Assembly: GCF_026625725.1 (NCBI RefSeq)
Contig: NZ_CP113060.1
Location: forward strand, 1,990,001-2,054,000
Origin: Pseudomonas sp. SL4(2022)
Lineage (GTDB): Bacteria; Pseudomonadota; Gammaproteobacteria; Pseudomonadales; Pseudomonadaceae
Direction of reading: 5' to 3'
DNA: 64,000 bases
The notes under the pieces were generated by a model. The model was given only the letters and a program-made list of their open reading frames with translations. It was not told the origin of the DNA and searched no databases. The position numbers were made by a program, and so were the translations under genes. Below are positions 54,880 through 63,905 of the stretch, piece after piece (the first letter of the stretch is position 1; each line of letters starts with the position of its first letter).

Positions 54880-55779
54880 TCAGCGCTGACCGATCTGCTG
54901 GATCTGTTCAATCAGCCACTGCAGTGCCGGGTCGCGTTGGCGCTGGGCCAGGCTGACAATTTCCAGGTGAAACGGGCCGAGAGCGAACGGCAGCTCGAAC
55001 AGTTGCAGCGGCAGCAGGCGGGCAAAGTGGCGTGCCAGTTGGGTCGGCAGCACGGCAACCAGTTCACTGCTGGCGACGATATGCGCGGCCTGCAGGTAAT
55101 TGGGCGTGGTGTAGCGAATCTCCCTGCACAGGCCCTGTTCGCCCAGCCATTGGTCGACCATGCCGCGGGTCTGACCGCCGTGTACCCACAGGTGGCGCAG
55201 CTGCAGAAAGGTCGGCAGGTCCATCGGTTGATTGCCCAGGGGATGGTCGCGGCGCAGCGCCAGTTGCAGGGTTTCACTCATCCAGTGCTGGCGGGCAAAG
55301 CGCGCGGGGATGTCCTCGAAGCGCCCCAGCACCAGGTCCAGCTCGCCCTTGTCCAGCGCTTCGGCCGGCAGGCTGGGGCTCAGGTGGCGGATGTCGATGC
55401 GCATGCCGGGTGCCTGCTGGCTGAGTTGTTCAAGCAGGAGCGGCATGCAGATCAGCTCGACATAGTCGGTGACGGCGATGCTGAAGTGCTGGCGGCTGTT
55501 GGCCGGGTCGAACACGTCGCCGGCACTGAGGCTCTGTTCCAGTTGCTGCAGGGCCGCGCGGATCGGCGTTTCCAGCGCCTGGGCGCGCGGCGTGGGCTGC
55601 ATGCTGCGGCCCACCCGCACCAGCAGCGGGTCGTCGAGCAGTTCGCGCAGGCGATTCAGCGCGTTGCTGACTGCCGGCTGGCTCAGGGCCAGGCGCTCGG
55701 CCGCGCGGGAAACGTTCTGCTCACGCATCAGCGCATCGAACACGCGCAACAGGTTGAGATCGAAGGTAGAGAAATTCAT
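54880..55779 (-). CDS. LysR-family transcriptional regulator (PA5189-like)
   Basis: A 299-residue regulator: N-terminal winged helix (FDLNLLRVFDALMREQNVSRAAE to LRELLDDPLLVR, residues 4-60) and a LysR co-inducer domain. The start MNFSTFDLNLLRVF at 55779 is the family start; the longer frame to 55815 is not used. It is divergent from the hydroxyacyl-CoA/acyl-CoA dehydrogenase operon and probably regulates it. Confidence 0.9.
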   Translation of the reverse strand: MNFSTFDLNLLRVFDALMREQNVSRAAERLALSQPAVSNALNRLRELLDDPLLVRVGRSMQPTPRAQALETPIRAALQQLEQSLSAGDVFDPANSRQHFSIAVTDYVELICMPLLLEQLSQQAPGMRIDIRHLSPSLPAEALDKGELDLVLGRFEDIPARFARQHWMSETLQLALRRDHPLGNQPMDLPTFLQLRHLWVHGGQTRGMVDQWLGEQGLCREIRYTTPNYLQAAHIVASSELVAVLPTQLARHFARLLPLQLFELPFALGPFHLEIVSLAQRQRDPALQWLIEQIQQIGQR

Positions 55780-55899
55780 CTGCTGAATACGACTTATCAC
55801 AAGACTAAATTTCAAAAATAGTAGCGCCTTGCTTAAGGTGGCTGGCGAATTTTCTTTGCAGCACAGGCATTTCGTTCGGCACTAATCAGAGGAGTGGAC

Positions 55900-57168
55900 A
55901 TGAGCAAGGCATTCGAGGTTCGACAGGCCGCCGTGATCGGCGCGGGCACCATGGGTCGCGGTATCGTTATGAGCCTGGCCAACGCCGGCATTCAGGTCCT
56001 GTGGCTGGACAACAACCCGCAGATGCTCGAGCAGGCCATGAAGGTGGTGGCCGAGACCAATGCCCATAACCTCAAGCTGGGACGGATCAGCGCCGAGCAG
56101 TCGGTCGCGCGCCTGGCCTGCGTCACTCCGGTGGGCGACTACGCCGCGCTGGCAGATGCCGATCTGGTGATCGAAGCGGTGTACGAGAACCTTGAACTCA
56201 AGCAGCAGATCTTTCGTACGCTCGATGCGACCTTGAAGCCCGGTGCGATCCTCGCCAGCAATACCTCTGCGCTGGATATCGATGCGATTGCCGCCGTTAC
56301 GGCGCGCCCGCAGGACGTGCTCGGTCTGCACTTCTTCAGTCCGGCGCACATCATGAAGCTGCTGGAAATCGTGCGTGGTGCCAAGACTGCGCCGGCGGTA
56401 CTGGACGCGGCACTGGCCCTGGGCCAACGCATTGGCAAAGTCAGCGTGGTGGCGGGTAACTGCGACGGCTTTATCGGCAACCGCATGCTGCACACCTATG
56501 TACGCGAGGCGCGCATGCTGCTGCTCGAAGGGGCTTATCCGCATCAGGTCGACGCCGCGTTGCAGGGCTTTGGTTTCGCCATGGGCCCGTTCCGCATGTA
56601 TGACGTAGTCGGCATCGACCTGGAGTGGCGCGCCCGCGAGCTGGCCGGCAAGGGCCAGGATGATCCGGCGGTGCAGGTGGATAATCGCCTGTGCGGCTTC
56701 GGCCGTTTCGGCCAGAAGGCGCGTATGGGCTACTACCGCTACGCCGAAGGCAGTCGCCAGGCCGAGCACGACCCTGAAGTGGATGCGCTGGTGCAGCAGG
56801 TGTCCGAACAGCTGGGTTTCACGCGCCGCGACATTGACCCCTCAGAGATTCTCGAGCGCTGCCTGCTGGCACTGGTTAACGAGGGGGCGAAAATCCTCGA
56901 AGAGAATATCGCCGCCAACAGCCACGACATCGATCTGGTCTACCTCAACGGCTACGGCTTCCCCGCCGACAAGGGTGGGCCGATGAGCTGGGCCGACAGC
57001 CAGGGTGTGGCGGCGATTCATGACCGTTTGAAGGCGCTGCAGGCGGCGTTCGGTGAGCACTGGCTGCCGGCACGCCTGATTGGAAAGCTGGCCAGCAGCG
57101 GCCAGCGCTTTGCCGACGTGCGGGTCGCCGACGTGCGGGTATCCGACGTGCAGGAGGGCCGGGTATGA
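55900..57168 (+). CDS. 3-Hydroxyacyl-CoA dehydrogenase (PA5188-like)
   Basis: A 422-residue enzyme. NAD-binding GAGTMGRGIVMSLANAG (about 12-28) is followed by the acidic NNP, and the C-terminal domain (about 195-400) has the duplicated helical repeat with GFAMGPFRMYDVVGIDLE and GYGFPADKGGPM. It oxidises 3-hydroxyacyl-CoA to 3-ketoacyl-CoA. GAGGAG precedes ATG 55900. The C-terminus contains a 15-bp tandem repeat (57112-57156) giving ADVRV, ADVRV and SDVQE. It overlaps the next gene by four bases. Confidence 0.9.
   Translation: MSKAFEVRQAAVIGAGTMGRGIVMSLANAGIQVLWLDNNPQMLEQAMKVVAETNAHNLKLGRISAEQSVARLACVTPVGDYAALADADLVIEAVYENLELKQQIFRTLDATLKPGAILASNTSALDIDAIAAVTARPQDVLGLHFFSPAHIMKLLEIVRGAKTAPAVLDAALALGQRIGKVSVVAGNCDGFIGNRMLHTYVREARMLLLEGAYPHQVDAALQGFGFAMGPFRMYDVVGIDLEWRARELAGKGQDDPAVQVDNRLCGFGRFGQKARMGYYRYAEGSRQAEHDPEVDALVQQVSEQLGFTRRDIDPSEILERCLLALVNEGAKILEENIAANSHDIDLVYLNGYGFPADKGGPMSWADSQGVAAIHDRLKALQAAFGEHWLPARLIGKLASSGQRFADVRVADVRVSDVQEGRV
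57112..57156 (+). repeat. 15-bp tandem repeat, three copies, in the hydroxyacyl-CoA dehydrogenase C-terminus
   Basis: GCCGACGTGCGGGTC (57112-57126), GCCGACGTGCGGGTA (57127-57141) and a diverged TCCGACGTGCAGGAG (57142-57156) encode repeated (A/S)DV(R/Q)(V/E). This extends the protein past the usual end of the family. Confidence 0.75.
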
Positions 57169-58955
57169 GTTACCAGGCCCCGTTGCGCGATATGCGTTTT
57201 GTCCTGCACGAGCTGTTCGATATCAGCGGCCACTGTGAACTGCTCGGCAACGGCCTTGACCGCGAGCTGATCGATGGCGTGCTGGAGGAGGGCGCGCGTT
57301 ACGCCGCCGAGGTGGTGGCGCCGCTGAATCGCAACAGTGATGAACAGGGTTGCCAGCTCAACGATGGCCAGGTGCGCACGCCGGATGGCTTTGCCGAGGC
57401 CTATCAGCAATATGTCGATAACGGCTGGGCGAGTATGACCGGGCCGAGCGAATACGGCGGCCAGGCGCTGCCGCAGATGCTTGCGTGCAACTTCCACGAG
57501 ATGTTGATGGGCGCTTCGCTGTCGTTCCGCGTGTATTCCGGGCTGACCGAAGGCGCGGTGCTGGCGCTGTACAAGCACGGCAGCGAAACCCTTAAAGACA
57601 CCTATCTGCACAAGCTGGTGAGCGGCCAATGGACCGGCACCATGTGCCTGACCGAGCCGCAGGCCGGCACCGACCTGGCCCTGCTGCGCACCAAGGCCGA
57701 GCCGCAGGCGAATGGCAGTTTCAAGGTCAGCGGCAGCAAGATCTTTATCAGCGGCGGCGAGCAGAACCTCTCGGAAAACATCATTCATCTGGTGCTCGCC
57801 CGTCTGCCGGATGCGCCAGCCGGGGTGAAGGGCATCAGCCTGCTGCTGGTGCCGAAATTTATCGCCGCGGCCGATGGCACGCCGGGCGAGCGCAATGCGC
57901 TGTCTTGCGGCGCCATCGAGCACAAGATGGGCATCAAGGGCGCGTCCACCTGCGTGATGAATTTTGATGGCGCCACCGGCTGGCTGATCGGTGAAGCCAA
58001 CCAGGGTCTGGCCTGCATGTTCACGATGATGAACGACGCGCGCTTTCAGGTCGGTTTGCAGGGCTTAGGCATCGGCGAAGCGGCCTTCCAGGGCGCGCTG
58101 CGGTATGCCCGCGAGCGCCTGCAGTCGCGCGCGCTGAGCGGGCCGGCGGAGCCGGGCAAGGCGGCCGATCCGATCATCGTTCACCCCGATGTGCGGCGCA
58201 TGCTGCTGACGCAGAAAAGCCTGGTCGAAGGCAGCCGTATGCTCGCCGTCTACTGCGCGCGCCAGCTTGATCTGGAGCACGCTCATCCGGACGCCGCGGC
58301 GCGCAAGGCCGCCGGCAAGCGCGCGGCGCTGCTGATTCCGATCGTCAAAGCCTTCTTCACCGACATGGGCCAGGAAGTCGCCAGCCATGCCGTGCAAGTG
58401 TATGGCGGCCATGGTTTTATCCGCGAGTGGGGCATCGAGCAGCTGATGCGCGACAGCCGTATTACCCAGTTGTATGAAGGCACCAACGGCATTCAGGCGC
58501 TGGACTATATCCGCCGCAAGGTGCTCGGTGACGGCGGTGCCGAGCTGTCGGCGCTGCAGGCCGAGTTCAGCGAACTGTGCGACGCTCAAGCGGGCCGCCT
58601 GGCATTGGCCGAGATGGCCAAGAGCGTGCAGGCGCGCCTGGGCGAGTGGCGCGAGCTGAGCAGCGCAGTGATTGCGGCTAGTCAGCGCGATGTGCAGGAG
58701 ATCGGCGCGGTGTCGGTGGATTTCCTCCAGTATTCGGCTTATGTGCTGCTGGCCGGCTTCTGGCTGCAGGCGGCGGCGCGGGCGCAGGATGCCCTGGAGG
58801 CGGGCCATGGCGAAGCGGCGTTCTACCAGGCCAAATTGCAGTCGGCCGACTTCTACCTGCGCCGGGTGTTGCCACGGGCCAGCGCCCATCGCGAGTCGCT
58901 GCTGGGCGGTGCTGACTGCCTGATGGCTATGGATGAGGCGAGTTTCGCTTTTTGA
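57165..58955 (+). CDS. Acyl-CoA dehydrogenase (PA5187-like)
   Basis: A 596-residue acyl-CoA dehydrogenase of the long FadE12/AcdB type. The flavin/substrate motif CLTEPQAGTDLALLRT (about 160-175), KIFISGGEQ, and the catalytic-base region DSRITQLYEGTNGIQ are intact, and a C-terminal extension beyond residue 450 is characteristic. The ATG is embedded in the stop of the upstream gene (ATGA). It introduces the alpha-beta double bond in acyl-CoAs. Confidence 0.92.
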   Translation: MSYQAPLRDMRFVLHELFDISGHCELLGNGLDRELIDGVLEEGARYAAEVVAPLNRNSDEQGCQLNDGQVRTPDGFAEAYQQYVDNGWASMTGPSEYGGQALPQMLACNFHEMLMGASLSFRVYSGLTEGAVLALYKHGSETLKDTYLHKLVSGQWTGTMCLTEPQAGTDLALLRTKAEPQANGSFKVSGSKIFISGGEQNLSENIIHLVLARLPDAPAGVKGISLLLVPKFIAAADGTPGERNALSCGAIEHKMGIKGASTCVMNFDGATGWLIGEANQGLACMFTMMNDARFQVGLQGLGIGEAAFQGALRYARERLQSRALSGPAEPGKAADPIIVHPDVRRMLLTQKSLVEGSRMLAVYCARQLDLEHAHPDAAARKAAGKRAALLIPIVKAFFTDMGQEVASHAVQVYGGHGFIREWGIEQLMRDSRITQLYEGTNGIQALDYIRRKVLGDGGAELSALQAEFSELCDAQAGRLALAEMAKSVQARLGEWRELSSAVIAASQRDVQEIGAVSVDFLQYSAYVLLAGFWLQAAARAQDALEAGHGEAAFYQAKLQSADFYLRRVLPRASAHRESLLGGADCLMAMDEASFAF

Positions 58956-59026
58956 CCGAAGCGCGTAGCGTGAGTGCAATTCACGCTGCTGTACGAGCCA
59001 TTTATTACAACAAGAGGATCACCCCC

Positions 59027-60190
59027 ATGCAGCCCTTTAGCTTTGCCACCACGGCGCAGATTCTGTGCGAGATCGGTGCGTCCCGGCGTCTGGCCGAGCT
59101 GTGCCGCGAGCGCGGTGCGCAGCGGGTGCTGATCGTCACCGATCCGGGCATCAGCAAGCTCGGCCTGCTGGCGGATGTGCTGCCAGGCTTTGCCCGCGCC
59201 GAGCTGACCGTCGAGGTGTTCGATCAGGTGGTCGCCGACCCGCCCGAGGCGATTTTGCGGGCAGCGGTTGCGCAGGCTCGTGCGCTTAACGCGCAGCTGA
59301 TCGTTGGCTTTGGCGGCGGCAGTTCGATGGACGTGGCCAAGCTGGTGGCGCTGCTGGCCCATCCCGACTGTGGCCAGGAGCTGGCGCAGATTTACGGCGT
59401 TGGCAATGCCCGAGGCCAGCGCTTGCCGCTGATTCTGGTGCCGACCACCGCCGGCACCGGTTCGGAAGTCACGCAGATTTCCATCATCACCACCGGTGAA
59501 ACCACCAAGATGGGCGTGGTTTCGCCGCTGCTGCTGCCGGACCTGGCGCTGCTCGATGCCGAGCTGACCCTCGGCCTGCCGCCGGCGGTCACCGCCGCCA
59601 CCGGTATCGATGCCATGGTGCATGCCATTGAGGCCTACACCAGCGCGCTGAAAAAGAATCCGCTGTCCGACCTGCTGGCCCGCGAAGCGCTGCGTCTGCT
59701 GGCGGCCAACCTGGATGAAGTGGTGCACAACGGCGGCAACCGCGAGGCGCGTCAGGCCATGCTGCTGGGCTCTTGCCTGGCCGGTCAGGCGTTCGCCAAC
59801 GCGCCCTGTGCAGCGGTGCATGCACTGGCCTATCCGCTGGGCGGGCATTTCCATATTCCCCACGGCCTGAGTAACGCCCTGGTGCTGCCGCATGTGCTGG
59901 CCTTCAATGCCAGCGTGGCCGCGCCGCTGTATGCCGAGCTGGCACCGCTGGTGCTGGGGGATCAGCTACGCGCGGGCAGCGCGACTCAGCAGACTGAGCA
60001 GTTGATCGGCGCACTGGCCGATTTCAGCCTGCGCAGCGGCCTGCCGACGCGTCTGCGTGATGCCGGCGTACCGCAGGACATGCTGCCGACGCTGGCGCAT
60101 GACGCCATGCTGCAACAGCGCTTGCTGGTGAATAACCCACGCGAAGTGAACGAAGCCCAGGCGTTGGCCATCTACCAAGTGGCGTATTGA
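59027..60190 (+). CDS. Iron-containing alcohol dehydrogenase (PA5186-like)
   Basis: A 387-residue group III dehydrogenase. NAD-binding GGGSSMDVAK (about 97-106), the PTTAGTGSE motif, and metal ligands Asp and His in DAMVHAIEAY, PHGLSNALVLPH and similar stretches. It probably interconverts an alcohol and aldehyde. AGAGGA precedes ATG 59027. It follows the acyl-CoA dehydrogenase by 71 bp with a small hairpin (AGCGTGA/TCACGCT) between. Confidence 0.9.
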   Translation: MQPFSFATTAQILCEIGASRRLAELCRERGAQRVLIVTDPGISKLGLLADVLPGFARAELTVEVFDQVVADPPEAILRAAVAQARALNAQLIVGFGGGSSMDVAKLVALLAHPDCGQELAQIYGVGNARGQRLPLILVPTTAGTGSEVTQISIITTGETTKMGVVSPLLLPDLALLDAELTLGLPPAVTAATGIDAMVHAIEAYTSALKKNPLSDLLAREALRLLAANLDEVVHNGGNREARQAMLLGSCLAGQAFANAPCAAVHALAYPLGGHFHIPHGLSNALVLPHVLAFNASVAAPLYAELAPLVLGDQLRAGSATQQTEQLIGALADFSLRSGLPTRLRDAGVPQDMLPTLAHDAMLQQRLLVNNPREVNEAQALAIYQVAY

Positions 60191-60199
60191 TTCATAGCG

Positions 60200-60278
60200 C
60201 GTAGGGTGGACATGGCGTAGCCGTGTCCACCTCCCGCTGGATAAATGGCGTACAAGCCTTCGGCATGCACGCCCTACG
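60200..60278. repeat. Palindromic GTAGGGTGGA-type element
   Basis: CGTAGGG (60200-60206) and CCCTACG (60272-60278) are outer inverted arms, enclosing GGTGGACA (60205-60212)/TGTCCACC (60224-60231). It resembles the element at 29126-29198 and lies between the alcohol dehydrogenase and thioesterase genes. Confidence 0.65.
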
Positions 60279-60301
60279 GTCTTCTTGCCCAAGGATTCCC
60301 C

Positions 60302-60748
60302 ATGAACCAACCCCAACACCTGCGCAGCGATTACCGACACTTCCAGCCGCTCACCACGCGCTGGCATGACAACGACGTCTACGGCCACGTCAACAACGTC
60401 ACCTACTACAGCTTCTTCGACAGCGCGGTGAACACCTACCTGATTGAAGTCGGCGGCCTGGATATCCATCACGGCAACGTGGTGGGCTTTGTGGTCAGTT
60501 CCAGCTGTGATTACTTTGCCTCCATCGCCTTCCCCGAGCGCATCGAAATCGGCCTGCGGGTCGGCAAACTGGGCAACAGTTCGGTGCAGTACGAGTTGGC
60601 CGTGTTCAAGGCCGATGAAGATGAAGCCTGTGCGGCCGGACGTTTTGTCCACGTCTTCGTCGACCGCAGGAGCAACCGCCCGGTGAGCATCCCCGAGAAC
60701 CTGCGCGCAGCGCTGACGGTGCTGCTGATGGACTCGGCAGGCGGTTAA
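60302..60748 (+). CDS. Hotdog-fold acyl-CoA thioesterase (PA5185-like)
   Basis: A 148-residue 4-hydroxybenzoyl-CoA-type thioesterase. The active-site region is WHDNDVYGHVNNVTYYSFFD (about 21-40, Asp/Tyr motif), with SCDYFASIAFPERIEI the central helix-strand. It hydrolyses short or aromatic acyl-CoAs. AAGGA lies before ATG 60302. Its end overlaps the convergent molybdoenzyme gene by four bases. Confidence 0.88.
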   Translation: MNQPQHLRSDYRHFQPLTTRWHDNDVYGHVNNVTYYSFFDSAVNTYLIEVGGLDIHHGNVVGFVVSSSCDYFASIAFPERIEIGLRVGKLGNSSVQYELAVFKADEDEACAAGRFVHVFVDRRSNRPVSIPENLRAALTVLLMDSAGG

Positions 60749-63066
60749 AGAATGCGCATGGGCGCCTGATGCGCGTGCAGGCGAATCGCCACGTACTTCG
60801 AGGTTGGGGTAAAGCTGCCCGCGCCAAAACTCTGCAGCGGCACCAACGGATTGGCTTCCGGGTAGTAGGCGGCGGCCTGGCCAGCGGGAATGTCGAAGGC
60901 CAGCAGGGTAAAGCCCATGACCTTGCGCTCGATGCCGTCATCCCAGATCGACTGGATATCGACCTGCTGCCCCGGCTGGAAACCCAAGCGCAGGATGTCG
61001 GCCTCGTTGACGAACAGCACCTGACGCTGGCCTTTGACCCCACGGTAGCGGTCATCCAGACCATAAATGGTGGTGTTGTACTGATCGTGGGAGCGCAGCG
61101 TCTGCAGGATCAGGTCCGGCGTTTGCCCGCTGCTGCGCACTTGCGGCGGCAGCAGGTCGGCGGGCAGCGGATTGGCCTTGAAGTTGGCCTTGTGGCTGGC
61201 GGTCAGCCAGCGGCGTTCGGCAGCGGCGTTGCCCAGGTAGAAACCGCCGGGGTGTTGCAGGCGCTGGTTGAAGTCGCTGAAGCCGGGAATGGTGTCGGCA
61301 ATCAGCTCGCGGATGCGCCGGTAATCGGCAATCAGCGCGTCCCAGTTCACCGGATGGTTACCCAGCGTAGCCTTGGCGATACCGGCAATGATCGCCGGCT
61401 CCGAGCGCATCTGCGCCGACAGCGGTTCGAGCTGGCCGTAGGAGGCGTGGATCATGCTGAACGAGTCTTCCACGGTCACCGCCTGCGGGCCGCCGGCCTG
61501 GTGGTCGATATCGGTGCGGCCCAGGCACGGCAAAATCAGCGCGTCGGCTCCGGTGGTCAGGTGGCTGCGGTTGAGCTTGGTGCTGATCTGCACGGTCAGC
61601 GCGCAGCTGCTCAGCGCGGCATGGCTGCGCGGGCTGTCCGGGGTGGCCTGGGCAAAGTTGCCGCCCAAACCGATAAACACTTTGGCCTGGCCGTCGAGCA
61701 TGGCGTTGATCGCCTCGACGGTGTTGTGGCCCTGCGCGCGCGGCACCTGGAAGTTAAAGCGTTGCTCCAGCGCATCGAGAAAGGCTGCCGATGGGCGCTC
61801 ATTGATGCCCATGGTGCGGTCGCCCTGCACGTTACTGTGGCCGCGCACCGGGCACAGGCCAGCGCCGGGGCGGCCGAGGTTGCCGCGCAGCAGTTGCAGG
61901 TTGACGATTTCCTGAATGGTCGCCACCGAGTTGTGGTGCTGGGTGATGCCCATGGCCCAGCAGATGATCACCCGCTCGGCGCGGCGGTAGAGCAGGGCGG
62001 CATGCTTCAGTTCGTCCAAGCTCAGGCCGGATTGCTCGACCAGCGAATCCCAACTGCTGGCATCCAGCAGCGCTAAATAGTCGTCCACGCCGTGGGTGTG
62101 TTCCGCGATAAACGCCAAGTCGAACACCGCCGGCTCGCCCTGGGCCAGCGCTTCGCGGTGCCATTGCAGGAGGAACTTGGCCATGCCGCGCAGGGCGGCT
62201 AAATCGCCGCCCAAGGCCGGGCGGAAGAACGCGGTGTTGAGCGGTTCGGAGCCGTTGCTGAGCATCTCCAGCGCATGTTGCGGATGCTGAAAACGCTCCA
62301 GACCGCGCTCCTTCAGCGGGTTGAAGCACACCACTTGCGCGCCACGTTGGACCGCCTCGCGCAGCGGTTCAAGCATGCGCGGGTGGTTGGTGCCGGGGTT
62401 CTGCCCAAGCACGAAGATCGCATCGCTGTGCTCAAAATCAGCGAAGGTCACACTGCCCTTGCCGACGCCCACGCTCTGCCCGAGGGCCACGCCGCTGGCT
62501 TCGTGGCACATGTTCGAGCAGTCGGGAAAGTTGTTGCTGCCAAAGGCGCGGACGAACAGTTGATACAGGTAGGCCGCTTCGTTGCTGGCGCGGCCGGAGG
62601 TGTAGAACTCGGCCTGATTAGGACTTTGCAGCGCATTCAGGTGCTCGGCGATCAGGGCGAAAGCGGCGTCCCAGCTGATCGGTTGGTAATGATCGCTGGC
62701 GGCGTCATAGCGCATCGGTTCGGTCAGGCGGCCCTGGTATTCCAGCCAGTAATCGCTTTGCTCACGCAATTGGCTGACGCTGTAGCGGGCGAAAAAGGCG
62801 GCGTCCACACGGCGCTTGGTGGCTTCCCAGTTGACCGCTTTTGCGCCGTTCTCGCAGAACTTGATGTGGCCGTCTTCCGGTGAATCACCCCAGGCGCAGC
62901 CGGGGCAGTCGAAGCCGCCGTGCTGGTTGGTTTTGAGCAGGGCACGCAGGTTTTTGAAGGGCTGCTTACTGTCCAGCCAGAAGTGCGTCACGCTGCGCAG
63001 CGCGCCCCAACCGGCGGCGGCGCCGGTGTAGGGTTTATAGCGTGGCTTGATCGGTTGCAGGCTCAT
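60745..63066 (-). CDS. FdhF/YdeP-family molybdopterin oxidoreductase
   Basis: A 773-residue Mo-bisMGD enzyme of the YdeP type. The N-terminal region has CPGCAWGDSPEDG, then DCSNMCHEASGVALGQ, the cofactor site FVLGQNPGTNHPRML, and the C-terminal MGD domain. YdeP-type proteins resemble formate dehydrogenase but their substrate is not settled. It is co-translated with fdhD (ATGA overlap at 63063-63066). The start there is clear; an upstream frame to 63246 lies inside fdhD. Confidence 0.88.
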   Translation of the reverse strand: MSLQPIKPRYKPYTGAAAGWGALRSVTHFWLDSKQPFKNLRALLKTNQHGGFDCPGCAWGDSPEDGHIKFCENGAKAVNWEATKRRVDAAFFARYSVSQLREQSDYWLEYQGRLTEPMRYDAASDHYQPISWDAAFALIAEHLNALQSPNQAEFYTSGRASNEAAYLYQLFVRAFGSNNFPDCSNMCHEASGVALGQSVGVGKGSVTFADFEHSDAIFVLGQNPGTNHPRMLEPLREAVQRGAQVVCFNPLKERGLERFQHPQHALEMLSNGSEPLNTAFFRPALGGDLAALRGMAKFLLQWHREALAQGEPAVFDLAFIAEHTHGVDDYLALLDASSWDSLVEQSGLSLDELKHAALLYRRAERVIICWAMGITQHHNSVATIQEIVNLQLLRGNLGRPGAGLCPVRGHSNVQGDRTMGINERPSAAFLDALEQRFNFQVPRAQGHNTVEAINAMLDGQAKVFIGLGGNFAQATPDSPRSHAALSSCALTVQISTKLNRSHLTTGADALILPCLGRTDIDHQAGGPQAVTVEDSFSMIHASYGQLEPLSAQMRSEPAIIAGIAKATLGNHPVNWDALIADYRRIRELIADTIPGFSDFNQRLQHPGGFYLGNAAAERRWLTASHKANFKANPLPADLLPPQVRSSGQTPDLILQTLRSHDQYNTTIYGLDDRYRGVKGQRQVLFVNEADILRLGFQPGQQVDIQSIWDDGIERKVMGFTLLAFDIPAGQAAAYYPEANPLVPLQSFGAGSFTPTSKYVAIRLHAHQAPMRIL

Positions 63067-63905
63067 GGCTGGGCGGCTCCGGATGCGGCCGGGCTGTAGA
63101 CCCGTGGTGCGCTGTGCTGGGGCAGGTGAATCAGGTTGAGGTTGTGCTGGCGCGCCCACTGCACGCTGAGGGTGGTCGGCGCAGACAGGCTGACCAGGGT
63201 GCCGATGCCAGCGCGCAGGGCCTTGTGGATCAGCTCCAGGCTGCAACGGCTGGTGACCACGGCAAAGCCCTGGCGCGGGTTTTCCCCTGCGCGGTGCAGG
63301 GCACCGAGCAGCTTGTCGAGGGCGTTATGCCGGCCGATGTCTTCGCGGCACAGGCGGATCTGCCCCTGATCATCAACAAACAGCGCAGCATGCACGGCGC
63401 CGCTGTGGCGGGCCATGGTTTGTACGGTTTGAATGCGCGTGCGCAAACCTTGTAAATGAGCGGCTGCCGGCAGGGGACTGGGCGTGAGGCTGGGCAATTG
63501 CGGCAGGGCTTGTTCCAGCGCCTCCACCCCGCACAGGCCGCAGCCGCTGTTGCCGGCCAGCGTACGGCGCTGCTGCTTGAGCGCCCAGAAGGCGCGGTTG
63601 CTGACCTGCACCTCGGCGCTGATGGCGCTGTCGTGCTGCTGGAGGCGAATATCGTAGACCTCATCGAAGCTGTCGATCAGACCGGCACTCAGGCTGAAAC
63701 CGTAGATAAAGTCTTCAAGGTCGCTGGGCGACACCATCATCACGCTGTGGCTGATGCCGTTGTAGCTGATCGCCAGGGCGGTTTCGCTGGCCAGCGCGGC
63801 GGCGCCGTCCTGCGGTGCGTCCGTTAGTTCGACATAGCAGTAGGTGGGCGCTGGCAGCAGTATCGGCGCGGATTCTTTAGCGATGGTCGGGGCGTGACGT
63901 GGCAT
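63063..63905 (-). CDS. fdhD: Formate dehydrogenase accessory sulfurtransferase FdhD
   Basis: A 280-residue sulfurtransferase that supplies sulfur to the Mo-bisMGD cofactor. The active pair is Cys122/Cys125 in NSGCGLCG, and CREDIGRHNALDKLLGA is the family signature. It lies upstream of, and overlaps, the YdeP-type gene, so the two should form an operon. The promoter must lie in the 95 bp to the window edge. Confidence 0.93.
   Translation of the reverse strand: MPRHAPTIAKESAPILLPAPTYCYVELTDAPQDGAAALASETALAISYNGISHSVMMVSPSDLEDFIYGFSLSAGLIDSFDEVYDIRLQQHDSAISAEVQVSNRAFWALKQQRRTLAGNSGCGLCGVEALEQALPQLPSLTPSPLPAAAHLQGLRTRIQTVQTMARHSGAVHAALFVDDQGQIRLCREDIGRHNALDKLLGALHRAGENPRQGFAVVTSRCSLELIHKALRAGIGTLVSLSAPTTLSVQWARQHNLNLIHLPQHSAPRVYSPAASGAAQP

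Noticed and set aside
58967-58987. Hairpin AGCGTGA/TCACGCT between the acyl-CoA and alcohol dehydrogenase genes as a terminator
   Set aside because: Short stem, no T run, and the genes appear to form one operon; noted only in the neighbouring gene entry.
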